64,000 nucleotides of DNA from Streptomyces diastatochromogenes (GTDB taxonomy: Bacteria; Actinomycetota; Actinomycetes; Streptomycetales; Streptomycetaceae), in assembly GCF_002242805.1 (NCBI RefSeq), contig NZ_MCGQ01000013.1, positions 254,540 to 318,539 of the forward strand, read 5' to 3'. The notes beneath the pieces were generated by a model. The model did not search any database, had not been told where the DNA came from, and saw only the letters and a program-made list of their open reading frames with translations. Positions within the stretch are counted from its first letter, which is position 1. Each line of letters opens with the position of its first letter. Shown here piece after piece: positions 25,871-34,160 of the stretch. The translations under genes were made by a program, and so were the position numbers.

Positions 25871-27031
25871 ATGACCACCCTCATCGAATCAGAAGAGCAC
25901 AAGGCTCTACGGTCCGCAGTAGCCGCCCTCGGCAAGCGCTACGGCCGCGACTACCTCACCCGTACCGTCGCCGAAGGGAAGCCCCTCACCGAGCTCTGGA
26001 CCGAGGCAGGAAAACTCGGCTACCTGGGCGTCAACCTCCCCGAGGAGTACGGAGGCGGAGGCGGCGGCATAGCCGAACTCTCCATCGTCCTCGAAGAACT
26101 GGGCGCCGCGGGCTCCCCGCTCCTCATGCTCGTGGTCTCACCCGCCATCTGTGGCACGGTGATCTCCCGCTTCGGCACCGAGGACCAGAAATCCCGTTGG
26201 CTGCCCGCGCTAGCGGACGGCACCCGCCTCATGGCCTTCGGCATCACCGAACCCGACGCCGGCTCCAACTCCCACCGCATCACCACCACAGCCCGCAAAG
26301 ACGGCACCGACTGGCTCCTCACCGGCCGCAAGGTCTTCATCTCCGGCGTGGACATGGCGGACGCCGTCCTCATCGTCGGCCGCACCGAGGACGCTTGTAC
26401 CGGACGCCTGAAGCCCTGCCTGTTCATCGTCCCGACGGACGCCGAGGGCTTCCAGAAGAACCCCATCGACATGGAACTCAACGCCGCCGAGAAGCAGTTC
26501 GAGCTGGTCCTGGACGACGTACGCCTCCCCGCCGACGCGCTCGTCGGCGACGAGGACGCCGGCCTGCTGCAGCTGTTCGCCGGGCTCAACCCCGAGCGCA
26601 TCATGACCGCCGCCTTCGCGATCGGCATGGGCCGCTACGCGCTTGCCAAGGCGATCGAGTACGCCCGCGACCGTACCGTCTGGAAGGCCCCCATCGGCGC
26701 CCACCAGGCGATCGCACACCCCCTGGCGCAGGCGCACATCGACCTGGAACTGGCCCGGCTGATGATGCAGAAAGCGGCCCACCTGTACGACGCCGGCGAC
26801 GACATCGGCGCGGGCGAGGCCGCCAACATGGCCAAGTACGCGGCCGGAGAGGCCTGCGTGAAGGCCGTCGACCAGGCCGTGCACACCCTCGGCGGCAACG
26901 GCCTCACGCGCGAGTTCGGGCTCGCCTCGTTGATAACGGCCGCGCGTGTGGCTCGTATTGCTCCGGTGAGCCGGGAGATGATTCTCAACTACGTCTCCCA
27001 CCAGACCCTGGGCCTGCCCAAGTCGTACTAG
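25871..27031 (+). CDS. Acyl-CoA dehydrogenase (citronellyl-CoA/AtuD-like)
   Basis: 386 residues, full length. FAD-dependent alpha,beta-dehydrogenation of an acyl-CoA. Visible: LGVNLPEEYGGGGGG, MAFGITEPDAGSNSHRITTTA (FAD/substrate strand), RKVFISGVDMADA, NPERIMTAAFAIGMG, the HTLGGNGLTREF segment and the end of the fold HQTLGLPKSY. Position between carboxylase and CoA ligase matches isoprenoid/leucine-type degradation operons. ATG 25871 with GGAGGAATCGC just upstream. Confidence 0.9.
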   Translation: MTTLIESEEHKALRSAVAALGKRYGRDYLTRTVAEGKPLTELWTEAGKLGYLGVNLPEEYGGGGGGIAELSIVLEELGAAGSPLLMLVVSPAICGTVISRFGTEDQKSRWLPALADGTRLMAFGITEPDAGSNSHRITTTARKDGTDWLLTGRKVFISGVDMADAVLIVGRTEDACTGRLKPCLFIVPTDAEGFQKNPIDMELNAAEKQFELVLDDVRLPADALVGDEDAGLLQLFAGLNPERIMTAAFAIGMGRYALAKAIEYARDRTVWKAPIGAHQAIAHPLAQAHIDLELARLMMQKAAHLYDAGDDIGAGEAANMAKYAAGEACVKAVDQAVHTLGGNGLTREFGLASLITAARVARIAPVSREMILNYVSHQTLGLPKSY

Positions 27032-27060
27032 GGCAGCATCGGCAGCCGCTTGGAGGAACC

Positions 27061-28629
27061 GTGTTCCGCAGCGAGTACGCAGACGTTCCGCCCGTAGAAC
27101 TCCCCATCCACGAGGCCGTCCTGGGCCGCGCCGCCGACTTCGGCGACCAGCCGGCCCTCATCGACGGCACGGACGGCACCACCCTCACGTACGAACAAGT
27201 GGACCGGTTCCACCGGCGACTGGCCGCCGCGCTCGCCGACGCCGGAATACGCAAGGGCGACGTCCTCGCCCTGCACAGCCCCAACACGATCGCCTTCCCG
27301 ACCGCCTTCTACGCCGCCACGCGCGCGGGTGCCTCCGTCACCACCGTGCACCCGCTCGCCACACCCGAGGAGTTCGCCAAACAGCTCGCCGACAGCGGCG
27401 CCCGCTGGATCATCACCGTCTCCCCACTGCTGGAATCCGCCCGCCGCGCCGCCGAACTCGCCGGCGGAATACGGGAGATATTCGTGTGCGACAACGCACC
27501 CGGACACCGCTCGCTCATCGACATGCTCGCCTCCGCCGCACCCGAACCGCAGATCGACTTCGACCCGGCCGAGGACATCGCCGCGCTGCCGTACTCCTCC
27601 GGCACCACCGGCATCCCCAAGGGCGTCATGCTCACCCACCGGCAGATCGCCACCAACCTCGCCCAGCTGGAACCCCCCGTCCCGGCCGGACCCGGCGACC
27701 GCATCCTCGCCGTGCTGCCCTTCTTCCACATCTACGGCCTGACCGCCCTGATGAACGCGCCCCTGCGCAAGGGCGCCACCGTCGTCGTCCTGCCCCGCTT
27801 CGACCTCGAGACCTTCCTCGCCGCCATCGAGAACCACCGCATCACCGGCCTGTACGTCGCCCCGCCGATCGTCCTCGGCCTCGCCAAGCACCCGGCGGTC
27901 GCCCGCTACGACCTCTCCTCCCTGAAGTACGTCATCAGCGCCGCCGCCCCCCTGGACGCCACCCTCGCCGCCGCCTGCGCCGAACGCCTGGGCCTGCCCC
28001 CGATCGGCCAGGCCTACGGCATGACGGAACTGTCGCCCGGCACCCACGTCGTCCCGCTCGACGCCCTGCACCACGCGCCCCCCGGCACGGTCGGCAAACT
28101 CATCGCCGGCACCGAGATGCGGATCGTCTCCCTCGACGACCCCGGCAAGGACCTCGCGCCCGGCGACCCCGGCGAGATCCTCATCCGCGGCCCCCAGGTG
28201 ATGAAGGGTTACCTCGGCCGCCCCGACGCCACCGCCGACATGATCGACACCGACGGCTGGCTGCACACCGGAGACATCGGCCACGTGGACGAGGACGGCT
28301 GGCTGTTCGTCGTCGACCGGGTGAAGGAACTCATCAAGTACAAGGGCTTCCAGGTCGCCCCCGCCGAACTGGAGGCCCTCCTGCTCACCCACCCCGGCAT
28401 CGCCGACGCCGCCGTCATCGGCGCCTACAACGACGACGGCAACGAGATCCCGCACGCCTTCGTCGTCCGCCAGCCCACCGCCGCCGACCTCGGCGAGAAC
28501 GAGATCATGCTGTACGTCGCCGAACGCGTCGTCCCCTACAAACGCGTCCGCCGGATCACCTTCATCAACACCGTCCCCCGCGCGGCCAGCGGGAAGATCC
28601 TGCGACGGCAGCTCAGGGAGCACACATGA
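27061..28629 (+). CDS. ccl: 4-coumarate/cinnamate-CoA ligase family protein, CCL-like
   Basis: 522 residues. ANL-superfamily acid:CoA ligase: PYSSGTTGIPKGVMLTH (ATP loop), FFHIYGLTALMNAPL, QAYGMTELSPGTH, GWLHTGDIGHVDEDGW, and the catalytic lysine in PRAASGKILRRQL. From memory, the N-terminus FRSEYADVPPVELPIHEAV and overall length closely match S. coelicolor cinnamate:CoA ligase ScCCL (SCO4383). It activates an aryl or branched acid as its CoA ester for the dehydrogenase and hydratase on either side. GTG 27061 with GGAGG nine bases away; stop overlaps the hydratase start (ATGA). Confidence 0.92.
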   Translation: MFRSEYADVPPVELPIHEAVLGRAADFGDQPALIDGTDGTTLTYEQVDRFHRRLAAALADAGIRKGDVLALHSPNTIAFPTAFYAATRAGASVTTVHPLATPEEFAKQLADSGARWIITVSPLLESARRAAELAGGIREIFVCDNAPGHRSLIDMLASAAPEPQIDFDPAEDIAALPYSSGTTGIPKGVMLTHRQIATNLAQLEPPVPAGPGDRILAVLPFFHIYGLTALMNAPLRKGATVVVLPRFDLETFLAAIENHRITGLYVAPPIVLGLAKHPAVARYDLSSLKYVISAAAPLDATLAAACAERLGLPPIGQAYGMTELSPGTHVVPLDALHHAPPGTVGKLIAGTEMRIVSLDDPGKDLAPGDPGEILIRGPQVMKGYLGRPDATADMIDTDGWLHTGDIGHVDEDGWLFVVDRVKELIKYKGFQVAPAELEALLLTHPGIADAAVIGAYNDDGNEIPHAFVVRQPTAADLGENEIMLYVAERVVPYKRVRRITFINTVPRAASGKILRRQLREHT

Positions 28630-29363
28630 GCCCACTCATCGGACGCACACGCGCGCGCGGCGTCGAAACCCTCAGCCTGGACGCCACCGACACCCGCAAC
28701 GCCCTCTCGACCGCCCTCGTCTCCCAACTGGCCGAGGCCCTCACCGACTGCGGCAAGGACGAGGACGTCCGGGCGGTCGTCCTCACCCACACCGGCACCA
28801 CCTTCTGCGCCGGCGCCGACCTGCGCGACCCACCCGACCCGGACGCCCTGGTGGGCCTGCTCCGGCAGATCGTCGAGCTGCCCAAACCCGTGCTAGCCCG
28901 GATCACCGGACACGTCCGCGCAGGCGGCCTCGGCCTCCTCGCCGCCTGCGACATCGCCGCCGCCTCCACCACGGCCACCTTCGCCTTCACCGAGGTCCGC
29001 ATCGGCGTAGCCCCCGCGGTGATCTCCCTCCCGGTCATCCCGCGCACCGACCCCCGCGCCCTGGCCCGCTACTACCTCACCGGCGAACGCTTCGCCCCCG
29101 CCGAGGCCGTACACCTGGGCCTGCTCACCACCACCGCCGACGACGTGGACGAAGCCCTCGCCCCCGTCCTCGACGGCCTGCGCCGCTCCTCCCCCCAGGC
29201 CCTGGCCGAGACGAAACAGCTGCTCACGGCTAGGGTGCTGGAGACGTTCGACCGGGACGCGGCACACCTGACCGCGCTCTCGGCCCGGCTGTTCTCCACC
29301 ACCCAGGCCCGGGAGGGGATGACAGCCTTCCTGGAAAGACGGGACGCGGCATGGGTGGTGTGA
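28626..29363 (+). CDS. Enoyl-CoA hydratase/isomerase family protein
   Basis: 245 residues, slightly short. Crotonase fold with FCAGADLRDPP (oxyanion loop), ITGHVRAGGLGLLAACDIAAAS (second oxyanion Gly), TFAFTEVRIGVAPAVISLP. The usual catalytic Glu pair: one is seen in FTEVRIG, the other position near HVRAGG is replaced, so hydration versus isomerase or lyase activity is uncertain. ATG overlaps the ligase stop. Likely acts on the enoyl-CoA made in this operon. Confidence 0.85.
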   Translation: MSPLIGRTRARGVETLSLDATDTRNALSTALVSQLAEALTDCGKDEDVRAVVLTHTGTTFCAGADLRDPPDPDALVGLLRQIVELPKPVLARITGHVRAGGLGLLAACDIAAASTTATFAFTEVRIGVAPAVISLPVIPRTDPRALARYYLTGERFAPAEAVHLGLLTTTADDVDEALAPVLDGLRRSSPQALAETKQLLTARVLETFDRDAAHLTALSARLFSTTQAREGMTAFLERRDAAWVV

Positions 29364-29367
29364 GGAC

Positions 29368-29997
29368 GTGAGCACGACGGCGGAACGCGACCGCGTGCCG
29401 GGGCAGCACCCCAAGCCGGACCGCAGCCCCAAGCAGGACCGCAGCCGGGCCACCCGGCAGCGGCTCCTGGAAGCCGCCGTGGCCTGCCTGGCCGAGCACG
29501 GCTGGGCAGGCTCCACCGTCGCCGTCGTAGCCGAACGCGCCGGCGTCTCCCGCGGAGCCGCCCAGCACCACTTCCCGACCCGCGAGGACCTCTTCACCGC
29601 CGCCGTCGAGTACGTCGCCGAAGAACGCTCCACCGCCCTGCGCGCCCTGTTCCCGGACGGCGCCGCCGACCGCCGCGCCGTCGTCTTCGCCCTCGTCGAC
29701 CTCTACACCGGCCCCCTCTTCCGCGCCGCCCTCCACCTGTGGGTCGCCGCATCCGACGAGGAACAGCTCCGCCCGCGCGTCACCGAGCTGGAGGCCCGCG
29801 TCGGCCGCGAGACCCACCGCATCGCCGTCGACCTGCTCGGCGCCGACGAGTCCCGCCCCGGCGTCCGCGAGACCGTCCAGGGCCTCCTCGACATGGCCCG
29901 CGGCCTCGGCCTCGCCAACCTCCTCACCGACGACACCGCCCGCCGCGAGCGCGTGCTGGCCCAGTGGGCGCTGCTCCTGGAGGAAACACTGGGCTGA
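29368..29997 (+). CDS. TetR family transcriptional regulator
   Basis: 209 residues, GTG start four bases after the hydratase stop. A charged lead (KPDRSPKQDRSRATRQR) precedes the TetR HTH: LLEAAVACLAEHGWAGSTVAVVAERAGVSRGAAQHHF. The C-terminal ligand domain (about 75-209) is of the type seen beside acyl-CoA genes. As the last gene of the acyl-CoA operon it probably represses the operon from the CAAGCACGCTTG site, with an acyl-CoA as inducer; inference from position. Confidence 0.85.
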   Translation: MSTTAERDRVPGQHPKPDRSPKQDRSRATRQRLLEAAVACLAEHGWAGSTVAVVAERAGVSRGAAQHHFPTREDLFTAAVEYVAEERSTALRALFPDGAADRRAVVFALVDLYTGPLFRAALHLWVAASDEEQLRPRVTELEARVGRETHRIAVDLLGADESRPGVRETVQGLLDMARGLGLANLLTDDTARRERVLAQWALLLEETLG

Positions 29998-30032
29998 ACG
30001 GGTCACCGCGGGAGCGCGTTACCCTTGGGCCC

Positions 30033-30110
30033 ATGCTTCCGATGCTCGTTCGCCGCCGCCACGTGGACTACGTGCGCGTCACGAGCATGGGCTGTCGGCC
30101 TTCCGCCTGA
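30033..30110 (+). CDS. Putative leader peptide (25 residues)
   Basis: Frame reads MLPMLVRRRHVDYVRVTSMG then CRPSA and stop. The core RRRHVDYVRVTS..C is the signature of the short actinobacterial leader peptides found before sulfur/cysteine and some oxygenase genes, with a Cys codon late in the peptide. It lies 95 bp before the 2OG oxygenase gene. ATG 30042 is an alternative start. Such peptides are thought to act in cis by ribosome stalling rather than as products. Confidence 0.6.
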   Translation: MLPMLVRRRHVDYVRVTSMGCRPSA

Positions 30111-30204
30111 CCTCAGCCCCTCTTTCTCCCCTCACGGCATCCCGGGCGCGCGCCGCCCCACCCTCGGCGGCCTGCCCGTGCCCACACACCCTGTGGACGC
30201 ACCC

Positions 30205-31245
30205 ATGACGACGCACCCCGCGACGACCCCCTCGTACGACGAGTACGCCCAGCTCCCGATCATCGACCTGTCCGCCGCCGACCGCGGCCCCCAGGCCCGC
30301 GCCCTGCTCCACGCGCAGCTGCACAGCGCCGCCCACGACGTCGGCTTCTTCCAGCTCGTCGGACACGGCGTGACCCAGGCGGAGACCGACGCCCTCCTCA
30401 CCGCCATGCGCGCCTTCTTCGACCTCCCCCAGGCCGACCGGCTCGCCCTCGACAACGTCAACTCCCCGCACTTCCGCGGCTACACCCGCACCGGTGACGA
30501 GCGCACCGGCGGCGCCCGCGACTGGCGCGACCAGCTCGACATAGGCGCCGAACGCCCCGCCCACATCCCCGGCCCCGGCGAGCCCCCCTACTGGTGGCTG
30601 CAAGGCCCCAACCAGTGGCCGACCGCCCTCCCCGAACTGCGCACGGCCGCCCTGGCCTGGATCGACAAACTCAGCGGCGTCGCCCAGCGCCTCCTGCACG
30701 AACTCCTCACCGCCATCGGCGCCCCCGCCGACTTCTACGACCCGATCTTCGGCGACCACGCCCACCCGCACCTCAAGCTCGTCCGCTACCCCGGCAGCGC
30801 CAACGACGGCACCGACCAGGGCGTCGGCGCCCACAAGGACTACGGCTTCCTCACCCTGCTCCTGCAGGACACCGTCGGCGGCCTCCAGGTCCAACGCGAG
30901 GACGACCACTTCCACGACGTACCCCCACTCGAGGGCGCCTTCGTCGTCAACCTCGGCGAACTCCTGGAAGTAGCCACCAACGGCTACCTGATCGCCACCA
31001 ACCACCGGGTCGTCAGCCCACCCGGCGCAACGGAACGCTTCTCGGTCCCGTTCTTCTACAACCCCCGCCTCGACGCGAGGGTAGAGCCGCTGCCCTTCCC
31101 CCACGCGTCGACAGCACCCGGCATCACCACCGACCCGGCCAACCCCCTCTTCGCCGAGTACGGCTACAACGAACTCAAGGGCAAGCTGAGGGCACACCCT
31201 CTGGTGGCGGAACGGCATCACGGGAACTTGCTGACACCGGCCTGA
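30205..31245 (+). CDS. Isopenicillin N synthase-like 2OG-Fe(II) oxygenase
   Basis: 346 residues. N-terminal DIOX_N region (LPIIDLSAADRG; GFFQLVGHGV; FFDLPQADRLAL) and the C-terminal jelly roll with the iron ligands: His and Asp in GAHKDYGFLTLL, distal His in TNHRVVSPP, and the oxoglutarate Arg in ERFSVPFFYNP. The family includes many hydroxylases of amino acids and natural products; no substrate can be named. ATG 30205 chosen; an in-frame upstream GTG (about 30178) is possible. The leader peptide upstream suggests translation- or amino-acid-coupled control. Confidence 0.85.
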   Translation: MTTHPATTPSYDEYAQLPIIDLSAADRGPQARALLHAQLHSAAHDVGFFQLVGHGVTQAETDALLTAMRAFFDLPQADRLALDNVNSPHFRGYTRTGDERTGGARDWRDQLDIGAERPAHIPGPGEPPYWWLQGPNQWPTALPELRTAALAWIDKLSGVAQRLLHELLTAIGAPADFYDPIFGDHAHPHLKLVRYPGSANDGTDQGVGAHKDYGFLTLLLQDTVGGLQVQREDDHFHDVPPLEGAFVVNLGELLEVATNGYLIATNHRVVSPPGATERFSVPFFYNPRLDARVEPLPFPHASTAPGITTDPANPLFAEYGYNELKGKLRAHPLVAERHHGNLLTPA

Positions 31246-31263
31246 TTGCCACACACCGGAGCC

Positions 31264-31950
31264 TCAGGGGCTCAGCCGCTCCACATCCCAGTCGCCGTCC
31301 GGCCGGGCCACGTACCGCAGCCGGTCGTGCAGACGGTTCTCGCGGCCCTGCCAGAACTCGACCGTCTCCGGCGCGATCCGGAAGCCGCCCCAGTGCGGCG
31401 GAACCGGCACCTGCTCCCCCTCCGGGTAGCGCTCGCCCAGCTCCGCGTAGGCCTCGTCCAGCTCGTCACGGGACGTGATCACCGAGGACTGCACACTGGC
31501 CCAGGCGCCCAGCTGGGAGCCGTGCGGGCGGGTGCGGAAGTACGCGGCGGTCTCGTCCCGGCCGGTCCGGCGGGCGACGCCGGTGACGATGATCTGGCGG
31601 GCGATCGGGTGCCACGGGAAGAGCAGCGAGATGTACGGGTTGTCGGCCAGCTCGCGCGCCTTGCGGGAGTCGTAGTTGGTGTAGAAGACGAAGCCGTCGG
31701 TGTCGTACTGCTTCATCAGGACCGTGCGGGAACTGGGCCGGCCCGCCGCGTCCGCCGTGGAGACCACCATCGCGTTGGGTTCGTAGAGCGTGCCGTGCAG
31801 GGCGGCCCGGGCGGCGTCCTCGAACCAGCGGGAGAACTGGTCCATGGGGTGCGCGGCGAGATCCTTCTCGTCGAGGCCCGCGGCCCGGTACTGCTTGCGC
31901 ATGGCGGCGGGATCGACGAGGGGGTCGGGGCTGAGCTCGCGGTCGGTCAC
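31264..31950 (-). CDS. pdxH: Pyridoxamine 5'-phosphate oxidase
   Basis: 228 residues. FMN enzyme that oxidises pyridoxine/pyridoxamine phosphate to PLP. Family marks: DPLVDPAAMRKQYRAAGLDE, MVVSTADAAGRPSSRTVLMKQYDTDGFVFYTNY, SRKARELADNPYISLLFPW, GSQLGAWASVQSSVI, and the C-terminal PHWGGFRIAPETVEFWQGR...LHDRLRY. GTG 31950 (VTDRELSPDP) is chosen; homologues start nearby. Divergent from citrate synthase over a 167-bp gap. Confidence 0.93.
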   Translation of the reverse strand: MTDRELSPDPLVDPAAMRKQYRAAGLDEKDLAAHPMDQFSRWFEDAARAALHGTLYEPNAMVVSTADAAGRPSSRTVLMKQYDTDGFVFYTNYDSRKARELADNPYISLLFPWHPIARQIIVTGVARRTGRDETAAYFRTRPHGSQLGAWASVQSSVITSRDELDEAYAELGERYPEGEQVPVPPHWGGFRIAPETVEFWQGRENRLHDRLRYVARPDGDWDVERLSP

Positions 31951-31978
31951 GCGGTCATCTTGCCGTATCGAACGCGCG

Positions 31979-32023
31979 TGGCACTCAGTGTCGTATGGGC
32001 TCCCCAACTATGGCACTCGGCGT
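31979..32023. promoter_or_regulatory. Direct repeat TGGCACTC in the pdxH / citrate synthase gap
   Basis: TGGCACTCAGTGT (31979-31991) and TGGCACTCGGCGT (32011-32023) match at 11 of 13 positions with a 32-bp period, close to three helical turns. It sits centrally between the divergent genes. Not a CIRCE element (no inverted GAGTGC partner). Candidate operator only. Confidence 0.4.
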
Positions 32024-32117
32024 TATCGTGCAGGTCCCCCTGCGGTTTGGGTGACCACTGGCTGATCGGGGCATCACCGGGGTGACCGCCGCCGACACTT
32101 TCACGAGGAGCCGCCTG

Positions 32118-33218
32118 ATGTCCGATTTCGTACCCGGGCTCGAGGGAGTCGTCGCGTTCGAGACGGAGATCGCCGAACCCGACAAGGAGGGCGGCGCCCT
32201 GCGGTATCGCGGCGTCGACATCGAGGATCTGGTCGGGCACGTCTCCTTCGGGAACGTGTGGGGGCTGCTGGTGGACGGCGCCTTCAACCCCGGACTGCCG
32301 CCCGCCGAGCCGTTCCCGATCCCGGTCCACTCCGGTGACATCCGTGTGGACGTACAGTCCGCGCTCGCCATGCTGGCGCCGGTCTGGGGCCTGAAACCCC
32401 TCCTCGACATCGACGCCGCCGAGGCCCGCGACGACCTGGCGCGCGCCGCCGTCATGGCGCTGTCGTACGTCGCCCAGTCCGCGCGCGGGCAGGGTCTGCC
32501 GATGGTGCCGCAGCGAGAGATCGACAAGGCGCACTCGGTCGTGGAGCGCTTCATGATCCGCTGGCGGGGTGAGCCCGACCCCAAGCACGTCGCCGCCGTC
32601 GACGCCTACTGGACGTCGGCCGCCGAGCACGGCATGAACGCCTCCACTTTCACGGCCCGCGTCATCGCCTCGACCGGCGCGGACGTCGCCGCAGCGCTGT
32701 CCGGGGCCGTCGGCGCCATGTCCGGACCGCTGCACGGCGGCGCCCCCTCCCGAGTACTCGGCATGATCGAGGAGATCGAGCGGACGGGTGACGCCGAGGC
32801 GTACGTCAAGAAGGCCCTGGACCGCGGTGAGCGGCTGATGGGCTTCGGCCACCGGGTGTACCGGGCCGAGGACCCCCGCGCGCGCGTACTGCGCCGCACG
32901 GCCCGTGAACTGGGCGCGCCGCGGTTCGAGATCGCCGAGGCGTTGGAGAAGGCGGCTCTGGAGGAGCTGCACAACCGGCGCCCGGACCGGGTGCTGGCGA
33001 CCAACGTCGAGTTCTGGGCCGCGATCATGTTGGACTTCGCGCAGGTCCCGGCGCACATGTTCACGTCGATGTTCACCTGCGCCCGGACCGCCGGCTGGTC
33101 GGCGCACATCCTGGAGCAGAAGCGGACGGGGCGTCTGGTGCGGCCTTCCGCCCGGTACGTGGGGCCGGCGGCGCGCGGTCCGCAGGAGATCGAGGGGTAC
33201 GCGGACATCGCCCACTGA
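32118..33218 (+). CDS. Citrate synthase 2-type protein
   Basis: 366 residues, type II/short form. Condenses oxaloacetate with acetyl-CoA (or 2-methylcitrate-type variants). Catalytic marks: His in AEHGMNAST, GPLHGGAPSRVL, His in GFGHRVYRAEDPRA, and the later Asp region before NVEFWAAIMLDFAQ. Starts FVPGLEGVVAFETEIAEPDKE. ATG 32118 is favoured by GAGGAGCC upstream over GTG/ATG positions nearer 32082. The exact substrate (citrate versus methylcitrate) cannot be told. Followed by a strong hairpin. Confidence 0.9.
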   Translation: MSDFVPGLEGVVAFETEIAEPDKEGGALRYRGVDIEDLVGHVSFGNVWGLLVDGAFNPGLPPAEPFPIPVHSGDIRVDVQSALAMLAPVWGLKPLLDIDAAEARDDLARAAVMALSYVAQSARGQGLPMVPQREIDKAHSVVERFMIRWRGEPDPKHVAAVDAYWTSAAEHGMNASTFTARVIASTGADVAAALSGAVGAMSGPLHGGAPSRVLGMIEEIERTGDAEAYVKKALDRGERLMGFGHRVYRAEDPRARVLRRTARELGAPRFEIAEALEKAALEELHNRRPDRVLATNVEFWAAIMLDFAQVPAHMFTSMFTCARTAGWSAHILEQKRTGRLVRPSARYVGPAARGPQEIEGYADIAH

Positions 33219-33248
33219 AGCCCCGTCCGAACCCCGCACAAACGCAGA

Positions 33249-33318
33249 CGACCCGCGAGCTCTGGTCCTCCGCCTGTCGGCGGGGGCCGGCCGGACGTAC
33301 CGGCGAGCTCGCGGGTCG
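33249..33318 (+). terminator. Long hairpin after citrate synthase
   Basis: Outer stem CGACCCGCGAGCTC (33249-33262) and GAGCTCGCGGGTCG (33305-33318) is perfect; the 42-base interior is GC-rich and can fold further. No U-tract. A probable factor-independent terminator of the Streptomyces type. Confidence 0.6.
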
Positions 33319-33343
33319 GGTGACTGCGTGGGATTGGCCGGCT

Positions 33344-33361
33344 GCGTGTGTGCACACACGC
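33344..33361. promoter_or_regulatory. 18-bp perfect palindrome GCGTGTGTGCACACACGC
   Basis: Perfect dyad centred at 33352.5 within an intergenic gap, about 230 bp before the GNAT start. A weaker related sequence (GTGTGCATACATGC) lies about 80 bp downstream. Could be an operator or a secondary hairpin; no regulator can be named. Confidence 0.45.
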
Positions 33362-33505
33362 TGGTCCGGCACCGCACTGGGTGTGGTGACGGGCGCTAGC
33401 CCGCAGCCACCTCCGACGTCCGGTGTGCATACATGCTCCGAACCACCTCCTCTCTTCGGTGCTCCACACCCTAAGAAGCATCCGGGAACGCCTCAAGGGT
33501 TTTTT

Positions 33506-33547
33506 TCGGGGGCCGAAACTCGGGGGCCGAAACTCGGAGGCCGGAAT
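33506..33547 (+). repeat. 14-bp tandem repeat, three units
   Basis: TCGGGGGCCGAAAC at 33506-33519 and 33520-33533 (identical), then TCGGAGGCCGGAAT at 33534-33547. It immediately precedes the -35 hexamer of the GNAT promoter, so unit number could tune that promoter. Confidence 0.75.
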
Positions 33548-33551
33548 GCGG

Positions 33552-33579
33552 TTGACGCGCGACCGCCCGGACGATTCGC
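33552..33579 (+). promoter_or_regulatory. Promoter of leaderless GNAT gene
   Basis: TTGACG at 33552-33557 with a weak -10 (GATTCG) near 33573. Transcription would start at or just before the GTG at 33587, which has no ribosome site, fitting a leaderless message. Confidence 0.45.
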
Positions 33580-33586
33580 TGCTCGC

Positions 33587-34048
33587 GTGACTGATCTTCG
33601 TATCCAAGCCGTCGACAGCGACGCCACGCTCGAGCAGTGGCGCCACGTCCACAACGTCATCGTGCCTCCGGCCGCCATGTCCCTGGACGACGCCCGGGAG
33701 CGTCGGGAGCGGAACCGGCTGGAGAACGCGTATCTGGGTGATGTGCTCGTCGGGTGTTCCACCGTGCGGCCGCCCGTCGGGGAGGAGGGGGTCGCGACCG
33801 TCATCGCGCGGGTGCTGCCCGAGTTCCGGCGGCGGGGCTTCGGTGCGGCGCTGTACGAGAACGGGCTCGCCCACGCGCGCGGGCTGGGTGCGCGGGTGGT
33901 CGAGACGTGTGTGCTGGCGGTGAACGTGGAGGGGCTGCGGTTTGCCGAGCGGTGCGGGTTCGTGGAGATCGAGCGGTATGTGCTGGACGGGGAGACCGAG
34001 GAGTGGGTCGATCTGCGGTTGGCGGCGGACTCTGGTGCCGGGCATTGA
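33587..34048 (+). CDS. GNAT family N-acetyltransferase
   Basis: 153 residues. Standard single GNAT domain: an opening TDLRIQAVDSDATLEQW, YLGDVLVGCSTVRPP strand, TVIARVLPEFRRRGFGAALYENGLAHA (acetyl-CoA pyrophosphate loop RRRGFG), VNVEGLRFAERCGFVEIERYVL. Acceptor unknown. GTG 33587 lacks a ribosome site and lies at the expected transcription start, so probably leaderless. Confidence 0.85.
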   Translation: MTDLRIQAVDSDATLEQWRHVHNVIVPPAAMSLDDARERRERNRLENAYLGDVLVGCSTVRPPVGEEGVATVIARVLPEFRRRGFGAALYENGLAHARGLGARVVETCVLAVNVEGLRFAERCGFVEIERYVLDGETEEWVDLRLAADSGAGH

Positions 34049-34160
34049 TTCCTTCAATCTGCGGGAACAGGATGTGGGCTGCGTCACGTTCCAGTTGAAT
34101 GAAGGCCAGTGAGCGAACCGCGTGCCGCAGGTGCGCCGACGCAGCCTCCAGGGGGTCCAG

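Larger units (their letters stand above)
33219..33586. other. 368-bp intergenic stretch rich in inverted and tandem repeats
   Basis: No gene is seen. It contains a perfect 14-bp inverted pair (33249-33262/33305-33318), an 18-bp palindrome GCGTGTGTGCACACACGC (33344-33361), the related GTGTGCATACATGC (33422 on), a T-run (33500-33506) and a three-unit 14-bp tandem repeat (33506-33547). The promoter of the GNAT gene is TTGACG at 33552. Confidence 0.65.

Noticed and set aside
31979..32023. CIRCE-type HrcA site for the TGGCACTC repeats
   Set aside because: CIRCE needs TTAGCACTC-N9-GAGTGCTAA; the units here are direct, not inverted.
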